From Treponemataceae bacterium (GTDB lineage: Bacteria > Spirochaetota > Spirochaetia > Treponematales > Treponemataceae), in assembly GCA_024402455.1 (NCBI GenBank), contig JAKSTS010000005.1, positions 1-44,167 of the forward strand: DNA of 44,167 nt, in the 5' to 3' direction. The notes beneath the pieces are model-generated. The model saw nothing but the letters and a program-made list of their open reading frames with translations. It did not search any database and was not told where the DNA came from. Made by a program: the position numbers and the translations under genes. Positions 31,736 through 41,424 of the stretch are shown here, one piece after another. Position 1 is the first letter of the stretch. Every line of letters starts with the position of its first letter.

Positions 31736-33903
31736 AGTTATTAAACAATAAAATTGCACGTACCGTAATTATTGCTTTTGGAGCAACAATAATTGCGGTG
31801 CTCTTTTTGGCATTAAACATTCTTTCGTATCCTGAAAACAAAGTCTATGACACAATGATGAAGGCAACGGCGGAAAACACCGTGCCTTCTGATGACATTA
31901 TGCTGATTCTTCTTGACCAGGAAAGTCTTGACTGGGCGCAGGAAGAATTAGGCTGGAGCTGGCCTTGGCCTAGAAAAGCATATGCAGACATTGTCCGTTA
32001 TCTTGCTGACGGTGGTGCAAACTCGTGTGCGTTCGATGTTATGTTTACAGAACCTTCTGTTTATGGCGAAGAAGACGATCTGGAATTTGCAGAAGCTTCG
32101 GAATTGTTTACAGGAGTTGTTCATACTGTATTCTTAAGTGAACAGTACGGTAACACACAGGAATGGCCTGAAAATGTTAATACGCCGGTTTTTGAAATTG
32201 ATGGATTCGATGCAAAAAAACTTCGTGCAGTATCACCTTTTCTGCCGTCGCTTTTCCCTATAAAAACATTGCGTGAAACAGCTGGTGGTTTTGGAAATAT
32301 CCGCAGTACTTCTGATAAAGACGGCATAATTCGCCGCACCAATCTGTTTTATCTTGTAGACGGAAGAGCAGTTCCGTCTTTGGGCATTGAATCTCTGCTT
32401 GTGCGCGAAGGCAAAAACGAACAGATTTCTTATGATTCAAAAGCCAAAGCAATTTTGTTTAGAGACCAGCAGATTCCAGTTTTTTCAGAATACAAGCCGC
32501 TGCTGCGCTATCGTGGAGAACTCGACAGATACATTCCATATAATGCAATGCAGATTCTGCAAAGCTATTATGCAATTCAGAATGGCGAAGAACCGTTGAT
32601 TGAATCTGAGAATTTCGCCGGAAAATATGTATTTTTTGGTTTTTATGCACCGGGACTTTTTGATCTTTGTGCAACACCGATTTCTACAAAATATCCGGGT
32701 GTCGGCGTGCATATAACAATGCTTGACAATTTTCTGCAGGACGATTTTATAACAGCTTCGTCTTTTCTGCTGAATATTCTGCTTCTGTTTGGTGCATCTC
32801 TTCTTGGTGCTTTTGTTTTGCTTCTGGCAAACAATCTGCCTTTTATACGAAGATTTGCACTTCCTGTTTCGCTGTTCCTGGTAGTTTTGCTTGTCTGTCT
32901 TATTTTTGGTTTTTCAACAATGCTTTTCATTAAAGGCTTGTGGATTCCGTCGCTTTCTGCAGCATCTGCGCTTGTGTTCTCTTATCTTGTTACACTGCTT
33001 GTAGATTATGCATTGGAAGGCCGGCAGAAAAAATACATAAAATCTGCTTTCAAGCAGTATTTAAGCCCGATAGTTATTGATGAACTTATTGCTCATCCTG
33101 ACCGTCTGAAACTTGGTGGAGAACGAAAAGAAATAAGCATTTTCTTTTCTGACCTTCAGGGCTTTACAAGTATATCTGAGAAATTAAATCCAGAAGAACT
33201 TACTGCATTCTTGAATGATTATCTTTCTGCAATGTCAGACGTTATTCTTGAATCTGGCGGAACAATTGATAAATATGAAGGTGATGCAATAATTGCTTTC
33301 TGGAATGCACCGGCCGAACAGAAAGATCATGCAAAACGTGCACTTGAAGCTGCAATGAAATGTCAGGATGTGCTGCAGAAAATGCGGCCGGAACTTTCGC
33401 TGCGTGTAAATTCAGGTGTTTATATGCGCATTGGTCTTAACACGGGCAATGCTGTTGTTGGCAACATGGGTTCGCATGACCGTTTTGACTACACGATGCT
33501 CGGTGATTCCGTAAACCTTGCTGCACGCCTTGAAGGACAGAACAAGCAGTTTGGAACATATACAATGTGTACCGAAGCTATGAAAAATGCAGCAGAAGCT
33601 GCCGGAACATCGCTTCATTTCAGGGAACTTGCAAAAATAGCAGTTGTCGGCAAAACCGAAGCTGTCCGTGTATTCCAGCCGTTAAATGTTGATGAATATC
33701 TTGCAATGAAAGATATTCTGCCGATTTTTGATGCTGCACTCAAATTGTTTTACAATGGTTCACTTGAAAAAGCCCTTGAAACATTTGAAAAAATCAAAAA
33801 CCAGGATAAGGCGGCACAGTCTTATTGCAATAAGTGCAATGATTTGCTTGCAGCTGACCTTTCAAAATGGCCGGTTGGTGTCTGGGTTGCAACGACTAAA
33901 TAA
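31732..33903 (+). CDS. CHASE2-domain class III adenylate/guanylate cyclase
   Basis: This 723-residue inner-membrane protein has TM1 (about 10-30), a CHASE2 periplasmic sensor (about 35-335: DIMLILLDQESLDW, WPWPRKAYADIVRYL, AFDVMFTEPS), three closely spaced helices (about 345-430) and a cytoplasmic class III cyclase (about 450-640). Metal Asp residues are in FFSDLQGFTS and YEGDAIIAFWNAP; transition-state and base-binding parts are in RFDYTMLGDSVNLAARLE. The Lys and Asp positions favour ATP, so cAMP is the likely product. A C-terminal tail of about 75 residues is helical. It overlaps the M48 gene by ATGA, which suggests it senses an envelope state tied to that protease. Confidence 0.95.
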   Translation: MKLLNNKIARTVIIAFGATIIAVLFLALNILSYPENKVYDTMMKATAENTVPSDDIMLILLDQESLDWAQEELGWSWPWPRKAYADIVRYLADGGANSCAFDVMFTEPSVYGEEDDLEFAEASELFTGVVHTVFLSEQYGNTQEWPENVNTPVFEIDGFDAKKLRAVSPFLPSLFPIKTLRETAGGFGNIRSTSDKDGIIRRTNLFYLVDGRAVPSLGIESLLVREGKNEQISYDSKAKAILFRDQQIPVFSEYKPLLRYRGELDRYIPYNAMQILQSYYAIQNGEEPLIESENFAGKYVFFGFYAPGLFDLCATPISTKYPGVGVHITMLDNFLQDDFITASSFLLNILLLFGASLLGAFVLLLANNLPFIRRFALPVSLFLVVLLVCLIFGFSTMLFIKGLWIPSLSAASALVFSYLVTLLVDYALEGRQKKYIKSAFKQYLSPIVIDELIAHPDRLKLGGERKEISIFFSDLQGFTSISEKLNPEELTAFLNDYLSAMSDVILESGGTIDKYEGDAIIAFWNAPAEQKDHAKRALEAAMKCQDVLQKMRPELSLRVNSGVYMRIGLNTGNAVVGNMGSHDRFDYTMLGDSVNLAARLEGQNKQFGTYTMCTEAMKNAAEAAGTSLHFRELAKIAVVGKTEAVRVFQPLNVDEYLAMKDILPIFDAALKLFYNGSLEKALETFEKIKNQDKAAQSYCNKCNDLLAADLSKWPVGVWVATTK

Positions 33904-33910
33904 TATTATT

Positions 33911-34037
33911 AAAGAGGGGATGACTAATAAGTTTTGTCATGCTGAATTTATTTCAGCATCTACGTTACATATAGTGTGTTAGATTCCGGATCAAGTCCGG
34001 AATGACATAAAATTTAATCTTTTAGGACGTCCCCTTT
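33911..34037. repeat. MITE-like composite palindromic repeat
   Basis: The imperfect outer arms are AAAGAGGGGATGAC (33911-33924) and GGACGTCCCCTTT (34025-34037). Inside lie two hairpins, ATGCTGAA / TTCAGCAT (33939-33946, 33952-33959) and ATTCCGGA / TCCGGAAT (33983-33990, 33996-34003), bounded by TTTTGTCAT and ATGACATAAAA. GATTCCGGATCAAGTCCGGAATGAC is a word I know as a widely dispersed intergenic repeat in unrelated bacteria. No transposase gene is near. The rest of this 344-nt gap shows no gene. Confidence 0.75.
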
Positions 34038-34247
34038 CATTTTAAAAAATGTACAATCAAAAAATACCCAAAGCTTTAACGAATGTTTCTCTGGCAGTCA
34101 TTCTGTTGATAAATCAGAATATTCAAAATATACAGATGTTTTTTCTCTGAAAGGCTTTCTTTTCCTTTACTAGGAACAAGTTTTGTCGTAAAATTAAAGA
34201 CACGAAACATATAGAATGTTTTGTCAAAATATTATCTGGAGAATAAA

Positions 34248-35780
34248 ATGTCTACACAGCTTGTGGCAAAAATTGTCGCATTTGTCTTGTATTTGGGTTT
34301 TATGGTTTATATTGGCCTTAGAAGCGCAAGAAAGAATAACAACCCAAAAGATTTCTTTTTGGGCGGCAGAAATGTTGGTCCTTGGGTAACTGCATTAAGT
34401 GCAGAAGCTTCAGACTCTTCAGCATGGCTGCTGATGGGTTTGCCTGGTCTTTGTTATCTTGGCGGAATTAAAGAAACAGTATGGACTTCTTTGGGTCTTA
34501 TTGTTGGAACTTATCTGAACTGGCTTTTCGTTGCAAAACCTCTTCGCAAGTGTTCAATTTCATTCAATGATGCAATTACAATTCCTGATTTTTTCAAGAA
34601 GCGTTTCAATGACAAATCTAATGTACTTACAATCGTAAGTGCGTTCTTTATTGTTTTCTTCTTTACAATTTATACTGCATCTGGTTTTGTTGCCTGTGCA
34701 AAATTGTTCCGTTCTGTATTTGGCTTGAATTATTACATTGGTCTTGTAATTGGTCTTATCGTTATTTTGACATATACAATTCTGGGCGGTTATCTTGCTG
34801 TCTGCACGACAGACTTTTTACAGGGTTCTTTGATTTTTATTGCATTTGTTGTTTCTTCAATTATTGCAGTTGTTGTTCTTGGCGGTCCAAGCGCAGCAAT
34901 GGATCAGGCTTCGCAATTTAATGCACTTGCTTTGGCCGGCAAATTCGGCGAAGAAATGAAAAATGCCTTTGCCGGAAATGCAAATTATGGACTTTTGAGC
35001 GGAATTTCTGCTTTTTCTTGGTGTTTAGGCTATTTTGGAATGCCTCACATCATCATTAGGTTTATGGGTATCCGTTCAAATGATGAAATTTCAAAAGCTC
35101 GCCGCATCGGTACTATCTGGATGGTAATTTCTTATATTGGAACATTTATCATTGGTACACTTGGAACTGTTTATCTTGCAGGTGCAGATCTTTCTAACCC
35201 GGTTATGCTTCTAACAGGCGGGGCGCAGGAAACTGTATTTAGCGAAACAATGCTTAAAATGTATCCTGCATTTATTGCCGGTCTTTTCTTGTGTGCAATT
35301 CTTGCAGCTTCGATGAGTACAGCAGACAGTCAGCTTTTGAGTGCATCTTCTTCAATCAGTTTTGATGTTTACAAAGGCATAATCAATAAAGATGCAGATG
35401 AAAAGAAAGTGCTTCTTGTAAGCCGAATTTCTGTTCTGGTAATTGCGCTTGTTGCTTTTGGTCTTTGTCTTTTGCCAAACAACGATTCAATTTTCGGTCT
35501 TGTAAGTTATGCGTGGGCTGGTTTTGGTGCTGCATTTGGTCCAATCGTTCTTCTTTCTCTTTTCTGGAAAAACTGTACAAAAGAAGGCGCTATTGCTGGA
35601 ATTATTGGCGGTGGTGTAACAGTTGTTGTATGGCACAATATTTCTCTTGGCGGCATTTTCAGCCTTTATGAAATTGTTCCAGGATTTATTATTTGTCTTG
35701 TTCTTGCTGTTGTTGTCAGTCTGTTTACAAAAAAAGACGAAGAAGTTCTTGCTATGTTTGACAAATACAAGGCTTCATAA
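34248..35780 (+). CDS. putP: Sodium/proline symporter PutP
   Basis: This 510-residue sodium:solute symporter (SSF family) has about 13 helices and imports L-proline with Na+. PutP marks are DFFLGGRNVGPWVTALSAEASDSSAWLL near TM2, the family segment TYTILGGYLAVCTTDFLQG, and SAWLLMGLPG. SASMSTADSQLL-like sequence (ILAASMSTADSQLLSASSS) covers TM8 and the Na2 site. The start is ATG 34248 behind TGGAG; a TTG frame upstream is unlikely. There is no putA nearby, so proline may serve osmoprotection or protein synthesis. A strong terminator follows. Confidence 0.95.
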   Translation: MSTQLVAKIVAFVLYLGFMVYIGLRSARKNNNPKDFFLGGRNVGPWVTALSAEASDSSAWLLMGLPGLCYLGGIKETVWTSLGLIVGTYLNWLFVAKPLRKCSISFNDAITIPDFFKKRFNDKSNVLTIVSAFFIVFFFTIYTASGFVACAKLFRSVFGLNYYIGLVIGLIVILTYTILGGYLAVCTTDFLQGSLIFIAFVVSSIIAVVVLGGPSAAMDQASQFNALALAGKFGEEMKNAFAGNANYGLLSGISAFSWCLGYFGMPHIIIRFMGIRSNDEISKARRIGTIWMVISYIGTFIIGTLGTVYLAGADLSNPVMLLTGGAQETVFSETMLKMYPAFIAGLFLCAILAASMSTADSQLLSASSSISFDVYKGIINKDADEKKVLLVSRISVLVIALVAFGLCLLPNNDSIFGLVSYAWAGFGAAFGPIVLLSLFWKNCTKEGAIAGIIGGGVTVVVWHNISLGGIFSLYEIVPGFIICLVLAVVVSLFTKKDEEVLAMFDKYKAS

Positions 35781-35802
35781 AATAAAGCTTTCGGTATAAA
35801 AC

Positions 35803-35846
35803 AAAAGCCCGTCAAATCAAAAGCTTTGGTTTGGCGGGCTTTTTTT
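35803..35846 (+). terminator. Terminator after putP
   Basis: AAAAGCCCGTCAAA (35803-35816) pairs with TTTGGCGGGCTTTT (35830-35843) with one G-T pair, followed by a T run to 35846. Confidence 0.9.
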
Positions 35847-35945
35847 GTATAAGTTGTGCTGCAAAATATGCCTGATTCGTCCGGAATGTTTCATGTCCTG
35901 TCTTTTAGACCGTATAAAACAAAAATCGGCTGCGGTGTCTTATGC

Positions 35946-35988
35946 AAAAGAACGAACCTCAATGCATTGTATCTGAGGTTGTTCTTTT
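35946..35988 (-). terminator. Terminator of the hybrid kinase gene
   Basis: AAAAGAACGAACCTCA (35946-35961) and TGAGGTTGTTCTTTT (35974-35988) pair with one bulged G. It touches the kinase stop codon. The stem words recur in the larE-proximal hairpin at 7064-7094. Confidence 0.8.
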
Positions 35989-38900
35989 ATTTTTCCAGTT
36001 CATTCAAGAGCTTAGAAACGGCTGCGATAATTCCGTCATAGTCAAAAATATCTGTTGCCGCTTTTATGTTTTTTATATGTGCGGCAAAAGGTTCCGGCCA
36101 TAAAAATTTTGCAAGTTCATCGAGTGTGTCTTCAACTGCAATGATGTCAATGTTCTGTGCACGGTCAAGAATAAAAGGAGCCTTTCTTTTAAGAAGGTCA
36201 CTGTTTCCTGCATCAAGATCTGCAAAAAGATTCATATTTTCAACAGAGACAAGATATTCTTTAATATTGTCTTTCATTTGAGAAATTTGAAGCAGAAATG
36301 CTGTTATATTTGTCTGAATATAAGCTGTGTTTACCTGTTTTCCTGCATCTTCCATGCGCAATGCAAAAGTAGACAGCTCTTCTGCACCAATGTTTGCTGC
36401 AGCGCCTTTTAGTGCATGTGAATAAACTGCATAAAGGTGCCAGTCCTGCTGGTCAAAGGCATATTGAATCTGCTGAATCTTGTTATCAGTGTCAATTACA
36501 AATGTAGTAAGAATATCATGGTATGCATTCAAATCATTTCCGGCAAATGCCAGACCTGTTTTGTAATTTATATCTGCAATGAAAGGCTTGTCTTCAATAA
36601 CTGTTTCTTCAGAATATTTTTTCTTAAAAATCTTTGATTCCGGCAGCCATTTCTGCAGAATCGCATTAAGCCGTTCTGGTTCAATCGGTTTTGCAAGAAA
36701 GTCATTCATTCCTTCTGAAACAAACATTTCGCGCACACCGCTTATTGCATTTGCAGTAAGTGCAATAATTGGAATGCTTCCGTTTTCATTGTTCAGGTTT
36801 CTTATTGCATGTGTGGCATCAACACCGTCCATTTCCGGCATCATGTGATCCATGAAAACAAGGTCATAAACAGTTTCTTTAACTTTGTTGATTGCTTCAA
36901 AACCAGACTGTGCTGTGTCTGCGTTGATGTCATGGCTTCTTAAAAGTCCGACTGCAACTTTGATATTGACCGAATTGTCGTCAACAACAAGAACTTTTAC
37001 GTCTGGCGCACTAACTTTATAATTATTTTCTTCAGCAAGATTTGCTGCTGTCTGCGGTACGTAACCGAGTGCAAGAACCTGTGCCAGCTGAATGCTGTTC
37101 AGTGGCATTGGAACAATCTGAAGGTTTTTATCGTATTGAAAATCGCTTGAACCTTCTGCCAGAACTGCAAATTTTATTCTGCTCTTTCTTTTTTTTGCAG
37201 AAATGAATAATTTTCTGTAATAGATTGAAGAAACAAGCACAAAATCAAATGGTTTGCCTTCATCTGCCGGTTCGTTCAGCTTGCTTTCAAAATCTTCAGG
37301 TTTTGTTGTGTGCACAAAATTCAAATGCAGGTCGGTTAAAATCTCTTTTATGTTTTCTGCATTTTTTTCGCGTGGTTCATAAACCAGTACTGTCTTGCTT
37401 GTTTCATCAGACAAAGCAATTAAAGGTTCGTCATCTTCGACGTTTTGTTCAATAATGGCCGTAAAAACTGAACCTTTGCCGTATTCGCTTTGAACAGAAA
37501 TTGTGCCTTCCATCATTTCGCAGAGCTGTTTTGTAATTGAAAGTCCAAGACCTGTGCCGACAACATTGCGGTTGCGTTTTGTATCAACACGTGAAAACAG
37601 CTCAAAAAGTTTTGAAAAATCTTCATCTTTAATGCCGACACCAGAATCTTGAATGCGGAAAGTTAATCTTAAAGTTTTGCCCTGCTGCATGCCTGAAACG
37701 TCGAGCCGGATAAAACCTTCTTTTGTATATTTTACAGCATTGCCAAGAATGTTTATAAGAACCTGTTTTACGCGGTTTTCGTCACCAATCAATTTGTGCG
37801 GCAGAGCAGGGTCGATGCGTACAAAAAATGCAAGGCCTTTGCTTGCCGTCCGCATTTTTATCAGCGTCAGCACGTCATTTATAAGTGCACCCAAATCGTA
37901 CTGTACTGGAACAAGATCAAGTTTGCCTGATTCAATTTTTGAAATGTCAAGAATGTCATCAATAATGCCAAGAAGGCTTCTTGTGGCTGTGTTTATGTCG
38001 TGCGTATATTCCTTTATGAGTGGCGGAAGCTTTTCAAGCAGAATTAATTCTGACATTCCAAGAATTGCATTCATCGGCGTTCTTATTTCGTGGCTCATGT
38101 TTGCCAGAAAATTAGATTTTGCTTTTGTTGCCTGCAGCGCAACTTCTTTTGCTTCTATTAAAGATGTGGAAATTTCGTCCTGGATTATTTGAGCTGCAAA
38201 AATACGTGCACATGTTGCAAGAATTGCTTCTTCGTCCGAAGTAAACGTGCGTTCTTCGTGGCAGTTGTCGTAGCACATAAAGCCCCAGAAATGATCCTGA
38301 AAAAACAAAGGAACAACCAGTGCAGAAAGTATTTCAAGCGGGCGATACAATGTCTTTGAAGCAGTCAATGCAGAATAGTTTCCGTTTTTTATGCCTTCTG
38401 TTTCAAGTTTCTGCTTCCATTTAATTAAGACATCATTTTTGTCTTCAAAAACTTTTGGAAGTGTCGGCGTGTTCAAAAAAGAAATTCGTGAAGACTGCCA
38501 TAATGCAATGAGTTCGCTTGAATTTGTTTTGTTTTCATTTTCTGTAAGATGATTCCGCCATATATGAACACGGTCGATATCAAGCTGTTCACCTATTTTT
38601 TTTATTCCTGTTTTCAGTCTGTCGAAAAATGAAACCTGTGAAACTGCTGTCAATTCTTTTGTTATGTCTGTAACACAAGAAAGCAGCATGTCTCTTGCAC
38701 CGATTTTTCTAATGCTTTCCTGCTGGAAAATGTATGCAAGAATCATATGTCCGCAGGTGTTTACGATGTTTTCCTGGCTTGCTGAAAAATGCCGTTCTTT
38801 GTGGCAGTCGCTTACATCGATGTAGCCCCAGTATTCGTTGCCTAGAACAATCTGAATTGTCAACTGTGAACGAACCTGCTGTTCAAGAAGACTTTCGTAG

Positions 38901-40285
38901 CCGCGCGGTTTGTCTTTTGAAACGCGGCTGTTTGTAAGCATCTGGTCTGGACGCATGTTTTGAATGATATCTTCGTTTGACAATCTTTTTCTGTTTATAA
39001 CGCCCTGCGGATTTCTAGGTGCATCTTTTGATTCCCAGTAATATTTTAAAGAAAGCCAGCAACCGTTTTCGCAGTCTTCTGTTTTTTGCCAGATGAACAT
39101 TCTGTCTGCTTCAACTGATTCTCCGATAACGTGCAGTGCGTTCATAATGCGTTCGTCAAAATCTGCACCGTCGTTTTCGGTTAAAACGCGTGTTACTTCA
39201 TTGCTTGCTTTGACTAATTTGTCGCGCTGCTGTTTTGCAAGAAGACTGCCGTGTTTTGTAATGTGGTCAAGAAACATATATGCACATATGTTCAGAATAT
39301 TTTCTTCTGTTTGTGTAAAAAGCCGCTCTCTGTGGCAGTCGTCTAAACCGATAAAACCCCAGTATTTGTCGCCAAGAAAAATCTGTACGACAAGCAGCGA
39401 ACGAATCTGGTCGCGCTGTTTTTCTTCCCATTCACGCGGTTTGTCTGAAATGCGTGCATTTAAAAGACGCTGTTCGGGCAGTTTTCGCAATGCAATTTCA
39501 TCTGAACTTATAAAAATGCTCTGGTGGTTTTTTCCCGGATGATACGGCGGTGCACTTTGTGACTGCCAGAAAAATGAAAGTTCAACATTGCAGCCGTCTG
39601 GTTCTTCTTTTTTGTTATGGTAAATATATGCGCGGTCAACGCCGATTGATTCGCCAACGATTCTTAAGGCTTCGTTCATTTTGTGTTCAAAATCGTTGTC
39701 GTCTTCATTATTTAAAATCTGAGAAACTTCATTTGTTATTCTTAAAAGTTCACCGCGCTGAGACTGGCGGTTTTCCTGTGTGGTTTCGGTTGAAGTCTGA
39801 TTCTGTTCTGTTTCGTGAATTCCTGCTACGAACAGAGTACGGAAAATTTCAGAAAGGATTGAAATGTCGTTTTTTGAAAGGCTTTGAGCCGGTCTGTTTT
39901 TTAACAAGCCAAAGCCAGATATTTTTTCATGATAAATTACTGGAAAAATTGTATCTGAATTATTAAAAGAAACATGTTCGGTTTTTAAAGAAAGAATTTC
40001 CGGCAGGTCAGCCTTGAAAACTGCATCAAAATCAATTTTGCAGACTGTTCCGTTGTCCTGTGTTTTTTTGTCTGTTGAAGCTGACATGCACTGACAAAGC
40101 GATGTTCCGTTTTGTTCATTGACCGACCAGAGTTCTGCGCTTTGTGCTTTTGCATTAATGGCTGTTAGCGACAATGCTTTTTTTATAGACGCTGCAACCT
40201 GTCCGGCTGGTGCAGAATCAACAAAATGAGCCGTTTTTTTTAACAGTATAAGAGGTGACTCTATGGGAATTTTTTTGATTGCCAT
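35987..40285 (-). CDS. Soluble multi-GAF hybrid histidine kinase with pseudo-receiver, receiver and Hpt
   Basis: This 1432-residue protein has no membrane helix. The order is: a divergent N-terminal GAF-like region (about 1-160); three homologous GAF repeats (about 185-345, 355-520, 540-705), each with a YWGFI..DDCHRER-type motif; HisKA ([14 protein letters not shown], His at about 732); HATPase ([21 protein letters not shown]); a first receiver-like domain (about 960-1070) that lacks the phospho-Asp ([10 protein letters not shown]); a true receiver ([14 protein letters not shown], about 1143); and Hpt ([14 protein letters not shown], His at about 1290). It is a cytoplasmic phosphorelay. No cognate output regulator is adjacent. 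The repeated GAFs look like internal duplication. No strong RBS precedes ATG. Confidence 0.93.
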   Translation of the reverse strand: MAIKKIPIESPLILLKKTAHFVDSAPAGQVAASIKKALSLTAINAKAQSAELWSVNEQNGTSLCQCMSASTDKKTQDNGTVCKIDFDAVFKADLPEILSLKTEHVSFNNSDTIFPVIYHEKISGFGLLKNRPAQSLSKNDISILSEIFRTLFVAGIHETEQNQTSTETTQENRQSQRGELLRITNEVSQILNNEDDNDFEHKMNEALRIVGESIGVDRAYIYHNKKEEPDGCNVELSFFWQSQSAPPYHPGKNHQSIFISSDEIALRKLPEQRLLNARISDKPREWEEKQRDQIRSLLVVQIFLGDKYWGFIGLDDCHRERLFTQTEENILNICAYMFLDHITKHGSLLAKQQRDKLVKASNEVTRVLTENDGADFDERIMNALHVIGESVEADRMFIWQKTEDCENGCWLSLKYYWESKDAPRNPQGVINRKRLSNEDIIQNMRPDQMLTNSRVSKDKPRGYESLLEQQVRSQLTIQIVLGNEYWGYIDVSDCHKERHFSASQENIVNTCGHMILAYIFQQESIRKIGARDMLLSCVTDITKELTAVSQVSFFDRLKTGIKKIGEQLDIDRVHIWRNHLTENENKTNSSELIALWQSSRISFLNTPTLPKVFEDKNDVLIKWKQKLETEGIKNGNYSALTASKTLYRPLEILSALVVPLFFQDHFWGFMCYDNCHEERTFTSDEEAILATCARIFAAQIIQDEISTSLIEAKEVALQATKAKSNFLANMSHEIRTPMNAILGMSELILLEKLPPLIKEYTHDINTATRSLLGIIDDILDISKIESGKLDLVPVQYDLGALINDVLTLIKMRTASKGLAFFVRIDPALPHKLIGDENRVKQVLINILGNAVKYTKEGFIRLDVSGMQQGKTLRLTFRIQDSGVGIKDEDFSKLFELFSRVDTKRNRNVVGTGLGLSITKQLCEMMEGTISVQSEYGKGSVFTAIIEQNVEDDEPLIALSDETSKTVLVYEPREKNAENIKEILTDLHLNFVHTTKPEDFESKLNEPADEGKPFDFVLVSSIYYRKLFISAKKRKSRIKFAVLAEGSSDFQYDKNLQIVPMPLNSIQLAQVLALGYVPQTAANLAEENNYKVSAPDVKVLVVDDNSVNIKVAVGLLRSHDINADTAQSGFEAINKVKETVYDLVFMDHMMPEMDGVDATHAIRNLNNENGSIPIIALTANAISGVREMFVSEGMNDFLAKPIEPERLNAILQKWLPESKIFKKKYSEETVIEDKPFIADINYKTGLAFAGNDLNAYHDILTTFVIDTDNKIQQIQYAFDQQDWHLYAVYSHALKGAAANIGAEELSTFALRMEDAGKQVNTAYIQTNITAFLLQISQMKDNIKEYLVSVENMNLFADLDAGNSDLLKRKAPFILDRAQNIDIIAVEDTLDELAKFLWPEPFAAHIKNIKAATDIFDYDGIIAAVSKLLNELEK

Positions 40286-40510
40286 AAAATTTTTTAAGCC
40301 TTCTTTTAATTAAACTTTTTTAACTGCCCGTTTTTAAGCGGGGCTTTTTTTAATTTCAATAAATTGAAACTGATATTAAACGATTTACTTGCAGTTTAAA
40401 TGTCGGTTACTTTGCAAAATTCAAATACATATAAAACTATATCATTTAACATTTCTTTTGTCTGAGGTTATCGCATATCTTTTACAATAAATTAAAATTG
40501 TAAAATAATA

Positions 40511-40526
40511 TGTGAAATAATTCACA
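40511..40526. promoter_or_regulatory. Rex operator, upstream copy
   Basis: TGTGAAATAATTCACA is a perfect palindrome that fits the Rex consensus TTGTGAA-N4-TTCACAA over its core. It ends 18 nt before the -35 box of the rex promoter. Confidence 0.85.
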
Positions 40527-40544
40527 GGAAAAATTGAATTTTTA

Positions 40545-40573
40545 TTGACTCTTTTTTTTCAGTTTGCTACTAT
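40545..40573 (+). promoter_or_regulatory. rex promoter
   Basis: TTGACT (40545-40550), 17-nt spacer, TACTAT (40568-40573). The expected start is near 40580, between the two Rex operators. Confidence 0.7.
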
Positions 40574-40588
40574 TCTGGCATAAGGTGT

Positions 40589-40604
40589 TGTGAAAACCTT
40601 CACA
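40589..40604. promoter_or_regulatory. Rex operator, downstream copy
   Basis: TGTGAAAACCTTCACA is a second perfect TGTGAA-N4-TTCACA palindrome, preceded by T as in the consensus. It lies about 10 nt after the expected transcription start, a classical repression position. Confidence 0.87.
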
Positions 40605-40646
40605 TTGATTTTGTGTTTATAGAAAGCTCAGACTTGTGGTGTTGCG

Positions 40647-41285
40647 ATGGAACAGAAAATTTCAAAACCTGCAAGGGAACGTTTGATTCGGCTTGCCAGG
40701 TTGCTCGAGCAGCTTGAAAAATCTGGCAAGCAGACAGTTTCTTCTGCTGAAATTCAGAATCGTACAGGCTGGACAAGTTTTACTATAAGGCGCGATATTT
40801 CAATGCTTGGCGTGCGTTGTGCAAATGCTGCCGGTTACAATGTGGCACTTCTAAAAGATACGATTGGAAGTGTGCTTTCATTGGGTGCAGCAGAGAAACG
40901 CTGCTGTATTGTAGGACTTGGTCGGTTAGGCGAGGCACTTGCCGGTTTTACTGGTTTTGCCAATTCGTCTTTTGTTATTGCGGCTGGTTTCGATTCGAGC
41001 GTAAACAGAACCGAAACTTTGCGGGCGCCTTTTCCGCTTTATTCAACTGCAAAGTTGGAACAGATAATTGCAAGAGAAAAAATTGAATATGCAATTCTGG
41101 CTGTTCCAGAAGCTGCTGCGGAACAGATGGCACTTCGCCTTGCTGCATGCGGAATACGAGGAATTGTAAATTATACGGCTGCGATTCTGCATTTGCCTGA
41201 AACAACGGCAGTTGAGAATCTGTCGGTTATTGATGCACTTCAGAATTTGTCGTGCAAATCTCTGGCAAGACTTTCAGAAGTATAG
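40647..41285 (+). CDS. rex: Redox-sensing transcriptional repressor Rex
   Basis: This 212-residue homodimeric repressor senses the NADH/NAD+ ratio. The N-terminal winged helix (about 5-75) has SSAEIQNRTGWTSFTIRRDISMLG, close to the family pattern SxxLA..xGvxxxqIRKDLSyfG. The Rossmann domain has VGLGRLGEAL (GxGxxG) and AILAVPEAAAEQMALRLAACGIRGIVNYT. Two perfect Rex operators flank its promoter, so autoregulation is very likely. There is no good RBS before the ATG, though GTG/TTG codons lie just upstream. Rex usually controls fermentation and NADH-reoxidation genes, none of which show a site in this window. Confidence 0.95.
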   Translation: MEQKISKPARERLIRLARLLEQLEKSGKQTVSSAEIQNRTGWTSFTIRRDISMLGVRCANAAGYNVALLKDTIGSVLSLGAAEKRCCIVGLGRLGEALAGFTGFANSSFVIAAGFDSSVNRTETLRAPFPLYSTAKLEQIIAREKIEYAILAVPEAAAEQMALRLAACGIRGIVNYTAAILHLPETTAVENLSVIDALQNLSCKSLARLSEV

Positions 41286-41359
41286 TTTCAGATTGTTTTG
41301 TCATGCGTCTGTATTAGATGCACTTATATAGAAAAGATCTGGTTTTCCAGTTCATATAT

Positions 41360-41409
41360 GAAGATTTTGAAAATCTTCAAAAAAACGTTGCACCGCGTTT
41401 TGATGCGGT
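41360..41409 (+). promoter_or_regulatory. Two small hairpins in the serC leader
   Basis: GAAGATTTT (41360-41368) / AAAATCTTC (41370-41378) followed by an A run, then ACCGC (41392-41396) / GCGGT (41405-41409) directly before the RBS TAGGAG. They might regulate serC or end the rex transcript; no known riboswitch consensus is seen. Confidence 0.45.
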
Positions 41410-41424
41410 TTATAGGAGTCTAAA

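Larger units (their letters stand above)
40286..40646. promoter_or_regulatory. Divergent region between hybrid kinase and rex
   Basis: It holds a GC stem GCCC/GGGC followed by T7 on the plus strand (40326-40351), a small palindrome TTTCAAT/ATTGAAA (40354-40369), the rex promoter and the two Rex operators. The T-tailed hairpin points toward rex and cannot end any known plus-strand gene, so it may stop antisense transcription from the kinase gene or fold in the kinase 5' leader. Confidence 0.55.

Noticed and set aside
40326..40351. A known riboswitch class in the hybrid kinase leader
   Set aside because: Only a simple GC hairpin is visible; no GEMM, SAM, preQ1 or other consensus block could be recognised on either strand.
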